64,000 bases of DNA from Lingula anatina (Eukaryota; Brachiopoda; Lingulata; Lingulida; Lingulidae). Shown one piece after another: positions 22,992 through 36,799 of this stretch. The notes beneath the pieces are model-generated. The model was not told where the DNA came from and searched no databases. It worked only from the letters and a program-made list of their open reading frames with translations. Within the stretch, counting starts at the first letter, position 1; each line of letters begins with the position of its first letter. Location: the NCBI RefSeq assembly GCF_001039355.2, contig NW_019774358.1:1-64000 (forward strand), given 5' to 3'. Both the position numbers and the translations under genes were made by a program.

Positions 22992-25900
22992 GTAAATGGA
23001 AGACAACTTCTTACCCGACAAACCCGCCCGCCTCCAAATGATTTCTTATCCAACCAACAGCAGACGACGCCAAGTATCAAACAACCTCCCGCTCAAGAGA
23101 TGGCGTACCAAGATGGGCTGCATCCGAAGCAGACCATCGCCCTGATTATTCTAGGCCTCCTTCATATTTTCATCGGAGTTGCTGTGATAATTTTACACAT
23201 TTGTATGATAGCTGAGGTTACTGCGTGGGCAGTTTTGATGAACAACCGTTTGGTGACCGTGCACTCGCCCTTATGGTGTGGATCGTGGGTAAGTAGGGGG
23301 TGGGGTGGGGGGTGGGTGGGTAGGAGAGATTGTGCGTCTCGATCGTCAGAAGACTCATTAAATATGAATTTAATTGAAAAAAGTTTTACAACAGAGATGA
23401 TAAGAATCTCTGCTGTCATGTTTTATGTGTGACTTCTACCTCTACCTTATTCAACATATTCAAAACGCAGAATGCTTACGTGAAATATGTTTTACAACAG
23501 CGCTGTTTGAAACTTCCTCATTAGCCTATTCTAACCGAAATATGCCAAATTTAAAACATTTAATTAGATTAATAATATTTATAATAATAATTATGACGAA
23601 CTTCACATGAACTTTATTCGGGTTAAACATGATTTAAGAAATTTTTGTTTTGATCATGATACAGGGCTTTTGAACAATGAATAGCAACGATGAAGCATCG
23701 TGGAAAACTTTATCAGTGGACTCCAAGCACTTTATGCTAACTGTTACCCCACCCCTCTGTGTTCCATACGTCGAGTGGCTCAAACAGTAAAAATATGTTT
23801 GTGGGTGTGAATGCGTCTACGTGCGCTCCTTATTACCATTACGGATATTCTTCACCTCCATCATTTTGTTTTCATTGAGATTGTTAATTGGGTCTCATGA
23901 TAATTGATAATTTGACCTTTGCCGTCATATATGTTGAATTAGATATCTGTTTAATCTGTTAAATCTAATGGCTTTATGTATTTAATTACAGTTCATTCTT
24001 GTGGGGTCGTTTGGGATTTCTACGGCACCGTGTTGTCAGCCGGATCCCGTGGCAACTAAAGCCTGTATGGTGAGATAGTTATAAATAAAGAAATAAATAA
24101 ATGTTTTTTTCAAGGCAAGTGGATAAGTATTAAAAGGTTTACTTTCCCTTATGTAGTTTTGTGCTAATTCTATATCTGTATGCACTATTAAAGCAGGATG
24201 ATACGTACCATACCTGGAAATTTCAACAATTTTTTCCTGGTTCATCAAGATATTTGCAATCCAAAATCGTAGAACAAATAATATTCTGAAAAGTTGTATT
24301 CGCGCGAGCTGTTAATATTTGATTAAACGATACAAAAATTATTCATCTTAATTCACCGATTGGCTCAAAATTAGATACTAACAAATCAAAAGCGAATTAG
24401 ATTTTGGTCAATTGTTTTGTTGACGTTTTTGAATAAAGAGTATCTTGATGATAACGTGAAAATGTCGAAATTTGTCAGCTGTATAAATGTCTTGCGCTCA
24501 TAGTGAGGTTTTAATATGAAGATTTTCTGTGGTTGTAGAAGCACTTGTTCCTAGTTCTCTCCGCAGTGACCACTGCATTTGCTCTAATCCTTGCTGGCGT
24601 CAACTTTGCAGCAGCAGGAACAATGGACGTGAGTGCGAAAAGATTATGAAAGTACAATGTTTTGATTCACGTCATTATGATTATTATCGAACCCATTCAG
24701 ATAGACACATGGTACTTATTGGGTCGGTCCAACTCTGAGGAAAAATCTTGCTAATTGCTATCAATGAAATTAGCTTATTTGGAGATGGATCGATCTACGT
24801 AGACCGATAATTTCAATGGGAATGGCACCTGAAACCAATGTGGAGACCTCGAACGGGTTGTTAAAATTCGTTCATATCATACGATTTCTAATTTCCATTT
24901 TTTCTATTTATTTATTAACGGTAACAAAAAGTTTAAATGTGTTTGGATAAATGTCTTTAATTTTTTTGTCTTTTAATCATGATCAATAGGAAATGGTAAT
25001 CGACTACCAAATAACAACCGCTCTTCCTCCTGTTACCAACTTTTTGATTTCTCTCTCTTCAGCCAACCAAAGGTTCGCTGCAGTTAGGTCTGAGCGTGAC
25101 GATTGGCGCACTTGGCATCGTGGAAGTTATCATTTGTATCATCTCTACCCTCTGGGCCAGACCAAAAACAAGACCAGGTGGCACAGGTGTAATTCCTGGG
25201 GGGTATGTTCAGTGCCAGGAACAGCCCAGAGCCTACGTCACGCCAGCGCAATTGCAGGTTGGCTATTTAATCTTATTTTTATAATAATTTATGCCAACGG
25301 TATCCTATCCGATATTTTTTGAGCCAAATAGAATTTGAAAAGGTTATTTTATATCCCAATCAGGAATCTCTGCTCGACCGTCCCTGCACTTCGATTTGAT
25401 GTTTTACACAATTTTTAAATTTATTTTCAAATTTATTATTCTGGACCTTAGTGTCTTAATGAACATTTCAGTAGGACATTTCGACATCGGTTTGCCCTAA
25501 ATTGGGGGATGTATCGTTTTTAAGTTCTCAATTGGCAAAGATAGATACCTTGGACCTATCATGTAGGCCTATAGTGTATTCAAGTGCAGAAATAGAAAAT
25601 ATGACTTTCGAACATTTTCAAATTTTCATATACCTTACATTGACAAATAATTTTTTTTCATGGATTTTCTTTAGTTTTTTTTTTCATGGATTTTCTTTAG
25701 TTTACAATAATTAACTGAAGCGCTGGTGTCACACTTGGTTCAAGAGAACAATAGAAACTTTAATCAATTATATATTACCAGCACGACTCTGCCGTTTCCT
25801 ACTAGTAGATGTAGGGTAAGCCAACTGACAGAGGTAGAGGAAAGCTGGTAGTAGAAAGGACAGTTGATTAGAAGAATTTGCTAATTCGTTGGCCCATTTT

Positions 25901-26772
25901 GCCAACGAGACTTTGAGTGTGATTTGGAAGTGGTGTCAATGGGGATCTCTGAAACTCATGAAATAGGGCATTGGCGTAACACTGATTATTATTATTATTA
26001 CTATTATTTACAACTCAATTCTCCCCCTGCCTCTCTGCACTCTCATATAAATTATTGAACACCCTAGATTTCCCCCGAGCAGCAAAGAACATTTGTAACC
26101 GTCACCCCGGCAACCACGCCTCGTGCAGAGCCAAGACAAGACCATCCCAATTTTAGACATCATCAGAGGCAGAAACATCAGAAACCACAACAACAGCATC
26201 ACCATCATCATCAACTTCATCACCACCAGCAGCAAGAATTGCAGCAACATCATCAACAACAACAACACTTGCAGCAGCAACAGCAGCAGTTCCAGGACCA
26301 ACAGGTCAGTTATATATTTTAATCAGATTGTTCATTGTTCCAAGATCTTGTAATTAGTTATGTTTTAGGAATGATAATTTTTACTTTGGAACAGTTAAAT
26401 AAATAAATAAAATAAAATAAAATAAAATAATAGACAAAATTAATAAATAAAAACTAAGTAATGAAGAAAAAGCATATAGCACACATGATATATTTTTCCT
26501 CTAAACGTTTTAAAAGACCAAATTGCAGTTCTTCAGAAGTTCTTTTGGAATTCTTTGCATACAATTCGTCTGTTTATCTGTTACTCTCTTTATTTCTCGA
26601 TCTCTCTACAATATTTTTCCATCATTTCCAGCATATGACGGTGATCAGCCCAGATAACCTCTACCCTGGTGTCTATACCCCTCAAACACCTGCTAAATAC
26701 CAAGTGTACACATTTCCAAGGGTGAATGTGGCGCCATCTAGACCTCTGCCTGGAATGTGGATGGAGAGCTAA
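22992..26772 (+). CDS. MS4A/CD20-like four-pass membrane protein with Gln/His-rich tail
   Basis: Exons are 22992-23288, 23992-24069, 24539-24628, 25063-25257, 26083-26304 and 26632-26772, all phase 0. From the first in-frame ATG at 23100 this gives 304 residues. The frame is open back to an acceptor at 22992, so an upstream exon is possible. Four hydrophobic segments are visible: TIALIILGLLHIFIGVAVI, the span across the exon 1/2 junction (PLWCGSW, then FILVGSFGIST), LFLVLSAVTTAFALILAGV, and LGALGIVEV-type residues ending ICIISTLW. The PLW-G motif before TM2 and the spacing match the MS4A/CD20 superfamily, which includes membrane chemosensors and receptor-associated proteins. Exon 5 encodes a cytoplasmic tail dominated by Gln and His runs. 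The specific function is unknown. Confidence 0.78.
23296..23320 (+). promoter_or_regulatory. Potential RNA G-quadruplex just after a splice donor
   Basis: Five G tracts (5, 4, 6, 3 and 3 G) separated by single T residues start seven bases downstream of the donor of MS4A-like exon 1 (GTAAGT at 23289). Single-base loops make this a strong quadruplex candidate on the sense strand. G runs in this position commonly act as intronic splicing enhancers. Confidence 0.7.
24688..24834. mobile_element. Miniature inverted-repeat element (family M1), MS4A-like intron
   Basis: The terminal repeats include GGTCCAACTCTG on the left and the complement of GATCGATCCATCTCC on the right, with the outer CCATTC block conserved. 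It is the shortest copy of the family also seen at 14665, 35908 and 38597. Confidence 0.55.
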
Positions 26773-29208
26773 ATCAAGGCCTGCTTTCACAAAATGACTG
26801 AGGTTGAATATTTTGTTTAGCAGAGGCTGCTTAGACTATTAGTAGTAGCAAGATTTATAGAAGTAGTTATAACTTAAAAGACTTATAAGCAGCATTTTGC
26901 TAAGAATCTAAGAAGCTGTTTACCTCATTTCTTAAGACTGAGCACTGAGAGCGTGTCAAAAACGTGTTCCAATTTGTCTGTAGCTGCAATTATTATATAC
27001 CAACAATTCATAAAGAACTCATAGACAAGTTTAATTGCAGAGTAACACCTTCATGGACAAGTTTTTTCAAAGTTGATATTAAGTGATCAGCTATTTGAAA
27101 ACTTCACTTTTGTATTCTTTTTTTTTTTTTTTGTAAAACAGCACCTTGAACCAAATTGAAAAGAAACAAGAAACATCATGCTTTCACTTTGAAAGACAAT
27201 GATTATTGTTATTCATTGAACTTTGCACATTTTTAGGCAATTATTTTACAGGCTTGGAGGTTTGAAACCCACCAACTGCTATATTTACTGTCATCACTTA
27301 GTGAATCTATACAAATTTGATTAACATATTTCTCAAAGCAACCTTTTTCTCTGAAAAGTAATTTTTTTACAAGGAACAAAAATAAAATTAAAAAAAATTA
27401 ATTAAGTGTGTTAATTGTGTATGTAATTACAGCTAGTTAGTTATTTAGTCTAAAAAACAGTGCATACATGTAGATCATAAACCTGACAACTGTTCAACTG
27501 TTTTAGTTAACCTTGGTGACCATAATAAGACACTATTCAACAATACCACATGAATCTTTTCAATTGAACCTATATGTATACGACTAGGGGTAAATCACAA
27601 TTTGGAAAAGTTATGACATAATTATAACATTGACAATAAAAGGAATGTTCTCTTGTAGAGTCAAAACTTAGTGACATATAGAACTTCAAGTTAAGAATAT
27701 CTTCACTCTGAGTGTGTGCTAAAGGTTCCTGGCAATGAAAAGAGGAACCTTAAAAAATAATAATAATAAAAAAATCAACATGAAAAGGTCCATCGAGGAG
27801 CCTATGTATAGACACATATTAGGGCAACCCTTTTGCTTGATATGATGAAAGTCTGATTAACTAAAGGATCAGAGAGACCTAGCCACCACCTGCGTGCGTA
27901 CCACCAGCTGGGTTCAGTGCATCATGGGGATATACCACTAAGAAGGTGCTCCAACTAAACTAAATCTGCCACTGGGCAGGGCAAGGGTGTTGCCAAGAAG
28001 GGTCTACCCCACTTAAGTGTAAACACACCTTAAATGTTCATAATTTTGTGCAAGATTAATAACATGCGAAGGAAAATTCATAATATGGTACATCACTTTG
28101 CGTATAATTATTTGTATATTTCATATTATATTACACAGATATTTATGAATAAATTAAATACATGTGAACATTAATCTAGTAAACATGATTTTTTAAAAAT
28201 TGATTCATGATACAAGATCAACAAGAAACAAAAAATTGCACGGCCTGTCTTGTCCTGCAGACAGGGAGCACAGCACAATGTCTTCTAAGCAATAATCCGA
28301 CGCTTTCATTTTACTAATTTGGTTATAGCTCTTCTTGTAATTTAAAATTTATCAATGCCTTAAAACATTGGCTAAAATCAAGACAAGATAACATCTTATT
28401 TGAGGAGATATTTTGGCAATTTGAGTGAAAAACAATTAATACTACTATACAGTGTGCCAAGAAACCGTCTTCTACTTTACCATCACATCAGACTGTGTTG
28501 TACCTTCATGACAGAACTAATTTATTATCATGTTACATTATGTACAAAATTGCATCTTATTTCCGCAGATATTTTAGCAATTTGAGTGAAAAACATATAA
28601 TACTACTATATTACGGGCCAAGAAAATCTTCTACTTTACCACTGAACTGTGTCCAACCTTTATGACAGTATTGTTTTTTTTTTTAATGTCACATCACGTA
28701 CAGTTCGATAATACATTTTTTTTATTAGTATGAAAACTAAGTTGCATAAAATAACCGACCTTCATGTACAAAGTCTTTACAAATCCTTATCTGTTTCTTA
28801 GTAACTGTTTAATGCTACTTGTGTCAAATTGGTAAAAGGGGTGACATCATCCATCACCCCCTTTTTTATAATAAAAATAAAATAAAAATAAAAAATGCAT
28901 TTTTACTAATATTTTACTTTCAAGATTTATCATTTTCAGACACTCACAAAAATGTAGTCTGCCTGACACAAAATCAACCTATTTTTCAAATATTCTGATT
29001 TGGAATTTTTAAGTACTTCTTAGAAAAACTTTTTTTTTTTTGGTGGGGGAGGGAGATTATTAAATAATGCTGTTTGAATATATTGACTAATTACTGTGAT
29101 AGTATTGGTGCTCGCAGAAGCATGGTTTTTACACTCAGGAGTGTGACAACCCAAACTTGTACCATCTATAAAAATTTTTTCCTTGTAATAATGGTGGTTG
29201 GAGACAAA

Positions 29209-29251
<43 letters not shown>

Positions 29252-29407
29252 GAATACATATAAATAGCGCTTCCTCAAACTTCTAGATTTTCTAGAACTG
29301 CCAGTGATATAAACTAGAGGATCAGAGAGGCGATACCGCCTCCGANTAAATAATCTATTTTCCTGATTAAATTAGTTCTTTCATACTTTCAGACTGTCCC
29401 CATTAAA
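26773..29407. other. Convergent intergenic region / 3' UTRs
   Basis: This region lies between the stop codons of the MS4A-like gene (plus) and MTMR9 (minus). Several AATAAA motifs occur on the plus strand (for example near 27636 and 28148), without a clear winner. A two-copy tandem duplication of about 161 bases sits at 28392-28715 (GCAATTTGAGTGAAAAAC at 28416 and 28577). An (AATA)n run lies at 29207-29251. A single unresolved base at 29346 directly follows a SINE/RTE-like head. Confidence 0.5.
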
Positions 29408-29733
29408 TCAACTGTCCCCAGCAGACAGCCCTGTGTCTTCATCCTCCACTTCCATAATATTAGGTGCACATGGCTGCAGGAGTTCTGCCTCTATGGCCTC
29501 CTTTTGGAGTAGCACCATTTGTCTGAAATATATGTTGTGAGGGTTTTGAAAACAAACAAACCTAAAAATAAACATTTCATTTTGATAAATATATGACAAA
29601 TAAATGAACATATATCTTGCAGATATAGATACTGATCTTTTCTTTTAAAAAAGAAATTATAAGAACTTTTTACGATGTTCTTTTTAAAATGTTGAAAAAA
29701 AAAAAAAAAACCTGGATCTCTCTCTCTAACTCA

Positions 29734-29774
<41 letters not shown>

Positions 29775-32700
29775 ATTTACCTTCTTAGTCTATTTGCCTT
29801 GAGCTTCAGCTCTTTATTCTTCTCCCTCACTTTAAAAATCTCCTTCCACGCATCTTGGTGACCACTCCTGTCAATTTTCCACCTTAAGTACAATCCTTGC
29901 CATACCTCCTGCAATAATGAAAGGCATAATAATCTTACTATTGGCTTTGTGTTAGTGCGTGTGCATGTGCGTGTCGGGGGGTGGGGGGAGGAGAGAAGGC
30001 ATCTACCCCATCCCACAGTTTTTGTAATATTCTCTGAATGTTTTTGTTTGGAAACATGGTGTTAACAGCCAAACCAACAATGAAAAATGAAGATAAATAA
30101 ATAATATATAAAAATTTTAATAAATGAATAAAACAAATTTTAACCACCCACCGTCACCCCCCCCCCCAGCAAGAACCTGGATCCACAAGTATCAGTTTTT
30201 GGGACACTTTTTGTGAAAATAGAAATGATGACCAATGACCATCATGATAATGACAATGTTGATATAAATGACGACAATGATGCCAGACCGCAAGAAGACT
30301 TACCAAAGACCGGGGCGCCACAGACGGCCATATTGGAGACTGGTTGGGCTGATGCAGGTGGTTGATGTACTTACCAGAGACTGGGGTGCCACAGACGGCC
30401 ATATTGGAGACTGGTTGGGCTGGTACAGGTGGTTGATGTACTTACCAGAGACTGGGGTGCCACAGACGGCCATATTGGAGACTGGTTGGGCTGGTACAGG
30501 TGGTTGATGTACTTACCAGAGACTGGGGTGCCACAGACGGCCATATTGGAGACTGGTTGGGCTGGTACAGGTGGTTGATGTACTTACCAGAGACTGGGGT
30601 GCCACAGACGGCCATATTGGAGACTGGTTGGGCTGGTACAGGTGGTTGATGTACTTACCAGAGACTGGGGTGCCACAGACGGCCATATTGGAGACTGGTT
30701 GGGCTGGTACAGGTGGTTGATGTACTTACCAGAGACTGGGGTGCCACAGACGGCCATATTGGAGACTGGTTGGGCTGGTACAGGTGGTTGATGTACTTAC
30801 CAGAGACTGGGGTGCCACAGACGGCCATATTGGAGACTGGTTGGGCTGGTACAGGTGGTTGATGTACTTACCAGAGACTGGGGTGCCACAGACGGCCATA
30901 TTGGAGACTGGTTGGGCTGGTACAGGTGGTTGATGTACTTACCAGAGACTGGGGTGCCACAGACGGCCATATTGGAGACTGGTTGGGCTGGTACAGGTGG
31001 TTGATGTACTTACCAGAGACTGGGGTGCCACAGACGGCCATATTGGAGACTGGTTGGGCTGGTACAGGTGGTTGATGTACTTACCAGAGACTGGGGTGCC
31101 ACAGACGGCCATATTGGAGACTGGTTGGGCTGGTACAGGTGGTTGATGTACTTACCAGAGACTGGGGTGCCACAGACGGCCATATTGGAGACTGGTTGGG
31201 CTGGTACAGGTGGTTGATGTACTTACCAGAGACTGGGGTGCCACAGACGGCCATATTGGAGACTGGTTGGGCTGGTACAGGTGGTTGATGTACTTACCAG
31301 AGACTGGGGTGCCACAGACGGCCATATTGGAGACTGGTTGGGCTGGTACAGGTGGTTGATGTACTTACCAGAGACTGGGGTGCCACAGACGGCCATATTG
31401 GAGACTGGTTGGGCTGGTACAGGTGGTTGATGTACTTACCAGAGACTGAGGTGCCACAGACGGCCATATTGGAGACTGGTTGGGCTGGTATAGGTGGTTG
31501 ATGTACTTCTCCAATACTTCTGGTCTGTTCACATATGACCTATGGAAAACATGGAGAAAAATAACTTTTCGATTATATTTTCTTATCATATATCAGTATA
31601 ATATATTATTCTCTTTGATTTGGTCATGTTTTGGTTTTTAAATCAAATGCAAAATCACCATATGTTGAAAACGTAATAGAACATTTCAAATTAACTTTTA
31701 AAATCAATTGCTTTGGGAAATTATACTTTAAATCATCATATCATGCTTAAAATATCCCAAGCAAAAGTTGGGGGTCATATCTTTAGAGTCAGATCAACAT
31801 TTTACAAGCCAGTGGCAGATTTATTGAAGAACTTTGAAGACCAAAATTTATCCTTCAGTTTCAAACCAATATGACTCAAAAGTCCACTTTCCTGTGGAGT
31901 GACCCCCCCCCCCCCCCCAGGTTAATGACACTCACCACAGAGATACTGTTTTACTGGCCAGCTTATACTTCTTTCTCTCACAGTCATTATTGCACAAAAA
32001 TGTCCCTAAAATTGTGAAATAAAATAGGAATGAAGACTTGTTTCTTTTTAGGTGGTATGCTTTACATATTTCACTCAACTTTAATTTATTTAGCTGAGCA
32101 CCAATGACAAAAAAGGCAATGGTTTACAGACTGTCAGACACCAAATCTTTCAAATTTGATTTCAAACACAAAATCTTCTCTCTCTGAATTTACTGACAAT
32201 TGTTCCAATTTACACTATCAAACTGATGAACCCATTTCAGCTTAACAATACACTTACCAAATTGTGAAGAATATGCCTGCTCAAACAACATGAGAAGGAA
32301 ATCTTCGTTAAATTCAAAGGAGCAAGGAAACTGCTGCCAAATCTGAAAATAAATAAATTATTTATTGAATAAATAAATGAATAACCAACCCATTGGCAAT
32401 ATTTCAGAACAGTTCCGAAACAAAGACATCAAGGCTTTATTTTTTGCACCCAAATTTCAAACAAAAGTTTCACAAGATGGCAACTATTCTGTGCATCTAA
32501 ATACTCAGAAGTAGCAAAATCAGCATTCATTATCAACACGATAAACAGTCTAATACAGAGAAGTGACATCTAAAAGAATAACCAGCCATAGCTAATATAA
32601 GCTGCAGTCACACCTAACACAATCCAGTCACATCTAGCACAATCAATAGTCTCCACCAACACAATCAGTAATCTCAACTAACACAATCGTAGTAACATCT

Positions 32701-33112
32701 TACAGGTCAGTAGTCACATCTAGCACAATAGCCACATGCATCCAACACAATCTACAGCCTAAACTAACACAATCAGTGGTCACACCTAGCACAATGAACT
32801 CACCTGCCAAACACAGTCCAGGAAAAGTAAAAACACAGGTGACTCATTCCTCTGTTTGGTCATTGCGAAGGCGGACTTGGCACAGCGGTCAGCAAAAGGA
32901 TGTCCAGACTGTAACCACTCTCGCTCTATCAGAGCTTCAAACCTAGGACAAAATAAATAAATAAATTAATAAATCATTGACTGAAAATTTAAAAAAAATA
33001 CAACTTAATCATCAATTCATTCTCTGATGGTAAAGCAAGGTTCAAAAGACTGGGCTGAACATTTTTCTGTGTTTTGTGTAATTTGGGTCTGAAACCTTGG
33101 CTAAATCTCCCT

Positions 33113-33164
<52 letters not shown>

Positions 33165-33186
33165 ACACACACACACACACACACAC

Positions 33187-33230
<44 letters not shown>

Positions 33231-36200
33231 ACGTTTACCCTCTTATAGTCCTGCAGTCATGGTCCAGTATAAGTTGTGCCAGTGCTGTAACCTGTAATGT
33301 GGTATCCATCCCTTCTGAACCATGGACTAACACTGTAGCATCTAGAAATGAAAACTGCATCATTTAGGAAACTGTGCCTTCAGTAATATGTACCATTCAG
33401 AAATCTGTACCCTTTACAAATCTACACTATTAAGAAACTGTACAATTAAAGGATTTGTACCTTCAAGAAAGCTGTGCCTTACGACAGTATCTACGCTAAA
33501 AAAATATGAGTATAATTTTTTAAATCTTGTCTTATTGTAAATTCTTAAATCTTTAATAACAATAAAAAATAACACATGTTAAAAAAATCTTCATAAAGCT
33601 TCTGTCTAAATTTTGTCTCAAACTTTGGAAAAAAAAAGAGGTTTCTCCTACCATCTTTGTCTACACACTGTGCCACGACACAGGCACATGTGAGAACTTC
33701 TTTGATGTTATTGAGCCAGCCACTGGACTCCAGTCTTGACAGCCACTTCTCTGTACTACTGCCAAAATCCATGCAGGCTGAAACACAGTATATGTATACA
33801 ATGTGTTCACACCCAGAAACTGATAAATTAAGTGTGGAAAAATACATGTCACAATCTGGTCATTTCAAGCTGAGTTATTCTATTAAAAATGGGGAAAAGA
33901 ATAGAATCCAAGTGCAGGGATGGGTCAAGCAATGGTTTGTGAATAGGACAAAAATGCTTTTCTCTCTCAGGAAAAAATCCTTTTGGAAGGTAAATCCCCT
34001 GCACAGTGACTTTTAATTAAACTTTAAAAATGCATTTTTTTTTAATCAACACAGTTATACTTTAAAAAATATTATCTATTTAGATACAGCATCTGGAGGC
34101 ATAAGCAGTTTTAAAAAACTGTTAAAAAAGTACTGAGTTATACAGATAAAGAAATGCGAACAATAAATGTATTAATACTGACCTTCAACAAACTTAATGA
34201 GAGCTTCGTGAAAATATTTCTGTCTTTCTACCGGCTGATGTATGCGCTTCCACTGGTGGTAGTGCTGTTCAGGCTCAAACCCTCCACCTAAGAAATAAAT
34301 TGATAAACAAATATATAAATAACTTTAAAAAAATAAATCATTCAACAAATTCAATAAATAATAATTATATCAATAATAATAATAATAATTCAATCTCCCC
34401 ATCCTCTGCTTAGTGTTGTCTTTAGCAATTTTATAATCTCTCTTTTTATAGTTTTCTCATGGACAACGTCTTAAATATATGCTCGCAAATTGCATTTACC
34501 ACACGGAATGCCATCACTGACATACAATATACCAGCATATTACGTCTAGATCTGCCACCAAGATCATCTAAATGAAAATATAAGCCAACCTTTGGCCTGT
34601 GCCATCTTGGCAGAAGACTGTATTCGGGTGTCCACGATGTACCCTTTCCCCCTGTTGAGTGTTGCATTCAACAACTGTTCGTCTTCCTTGCAACGTCGCA
34701 TGTTTGGTCCAACTAGGGGCTGTGAGGAGCGTATAATTGCACGCTGGAAACAGATTAAGGAGACAGTTTTTATCTTCATAAAAATTCTGAACAGCTCCTA
34801 TCTGGAAGTTTTTGTTGGATCTTATAAAGCCATGCTAGAGCCTGAATAAAAAGGAATTTTTTTATTCTGCATGTCATTTTGGGGGCCTCTAATCACTCAA
34901 TGAAATTTTTGGACCTTTAATCGCTAAAAATCCATACTTCAACAATGTACTCTGGGTCTAACCAGTAGCTTGACAGAACAGATGTTACAACTAGCATTAA
35001 AAGGTTTTAAAATAAACTCATTTAAGAATAATGTTAATTCTTTCCTTCTATTTTTTCATTAGATATTGTATTTACAGGGCCAATTATGTTAAATATAATC
35101 TCATCAGTAAAATGCATCCAAATTATCCAAATTGTTGAAAAAAGTTTTTTTAAATATTTTACATGAACTCTCACATACTTACCCCATTCTCTTTATGGTA
35201 ATAAGACAGCACAGGGAATCTATTGTGATGTCTAAAACTGGCTGCTTTAGCTATGGTCTCGTCATCAATAGACTTTGGTACAATCACAGCATAAGAATAG
35301 CTTGGGCAAACCTAGAAAATCATTATTTTTTACCATTATTATTCATTTTGGTCAAAATCCTATCAAAACACCATGAAAAAACCTTTCGCAAATAAAAATG
35401 TTATCAAAGAAATGTCCTCAAACGATTGTTGACATAGCTAATCCTCCACTGACCCGAAGACCCCACTATTTTGAACTCGGATTCTGGCATAAATGAAATT
35501 ATCAGTTTACCTCAAAATGATTGTTGACATAGCTGATCCTCCACTGATCTGAGGACCCTACTTTGTTGAACTCAGACTCTGGCATAAATGCTGTCCACCC
35601 ATCCTCTAGCATCTCAAAATTGGCACGATAGAAGAAGGGGTATTTCAGAGACAGATTATCTGGAAAAAAAAAACTGAACAATTATGCTGATGGCAAAAAA
35701 GAAGGATCAAAAGCACTGTATCCTCTTTCAATTCAAAGTTTGTACTGTAAAACAAGAAAAAAAAGTTAGAGCAATAAGGATTTGGGGTACAGAGAGTCCA
35801 AAATGTGAATCCGTAATTTTGTCAGATTTATGGGAAGTTCTACCCAAGCAAGTCAACTCCCCAATCCTTCATTTTCCAAAAGTTTCTTAAGCTGTCCAAC
35901 TGTCTTTGACTGCATTCCCACAGATTTTAGATTGTTCTATCCCCCTGGGGAGTCTCACTAGATTAGTGCCAGCTTAACCTGCTTAAATGTCTGTCCCACC
36001 TACTAAAAGCTGTAAGCGGGTCATTAAAACTATAGTGCACGCTTCGCTGACAGCAATTTAGCGTAAACCCCCAGAAAGTAAGGTTGATCCAGATGGATCG
36101 ATCTAAATCTGTGGGAATGCAGTCTTGAAGATATGGGCCATCTTTTGAGGCCAGTGGCCATCTCTGAGGAAAGCCTTGTTCACAACTGTACAAGAACTTA

Positions 36201-36742
36201 CGTATATTTGACAGTGACTCCACAGAGTGTGCTATCTGCAGACAGTCTTCGGCCGTGGGGACATCCAGCTCTACTATCATGAAGTTTTTGCACTTGAGCG
36301 TCAAAGTTCCTCCATTCTGATTGGACAATTTCTTCTCAACAGCGTCCACAGCACTGTGTTCCAGCTGGAAGAGGGCATTTTGTTTTATTTTTTCTTTGTA
36401 CAAATTTTAATGTATTTTTTGTGGGTGTATTTTTAAATCAATTAGCTGTCAAACAGTATTTTTCTAGAAATTTTATTTCAGGACTTAAAGATAATTTGTG
36501 GATCCTTTTATCACAATTATATACATGTACATACACACTCATTATTATTATTATTATACACATAATGCAAAACAGATATGGACTCATGGGAAGAAACACA
36601 TACATACCAAAGCATTTTGTAAGTAATTAAATAGCTGGATTAATTATGGCTGATAAATTGTAGATGTTGGACATGCTTGTATGAGTACACGCAAACACAG
36701 AGAAAAAACACGCACACACACCGAACACGCCCTTAATTCATA

Positions 36743-36799
<57 letters not shown>

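Noticed and set aside
30296-31512. CRISPR-like regular array
   Set aside because: Units are identical across the full 71 bases with no variable spacers, and they contain MTMR9 exon sequence. This is a eukaryotic minisatellite.
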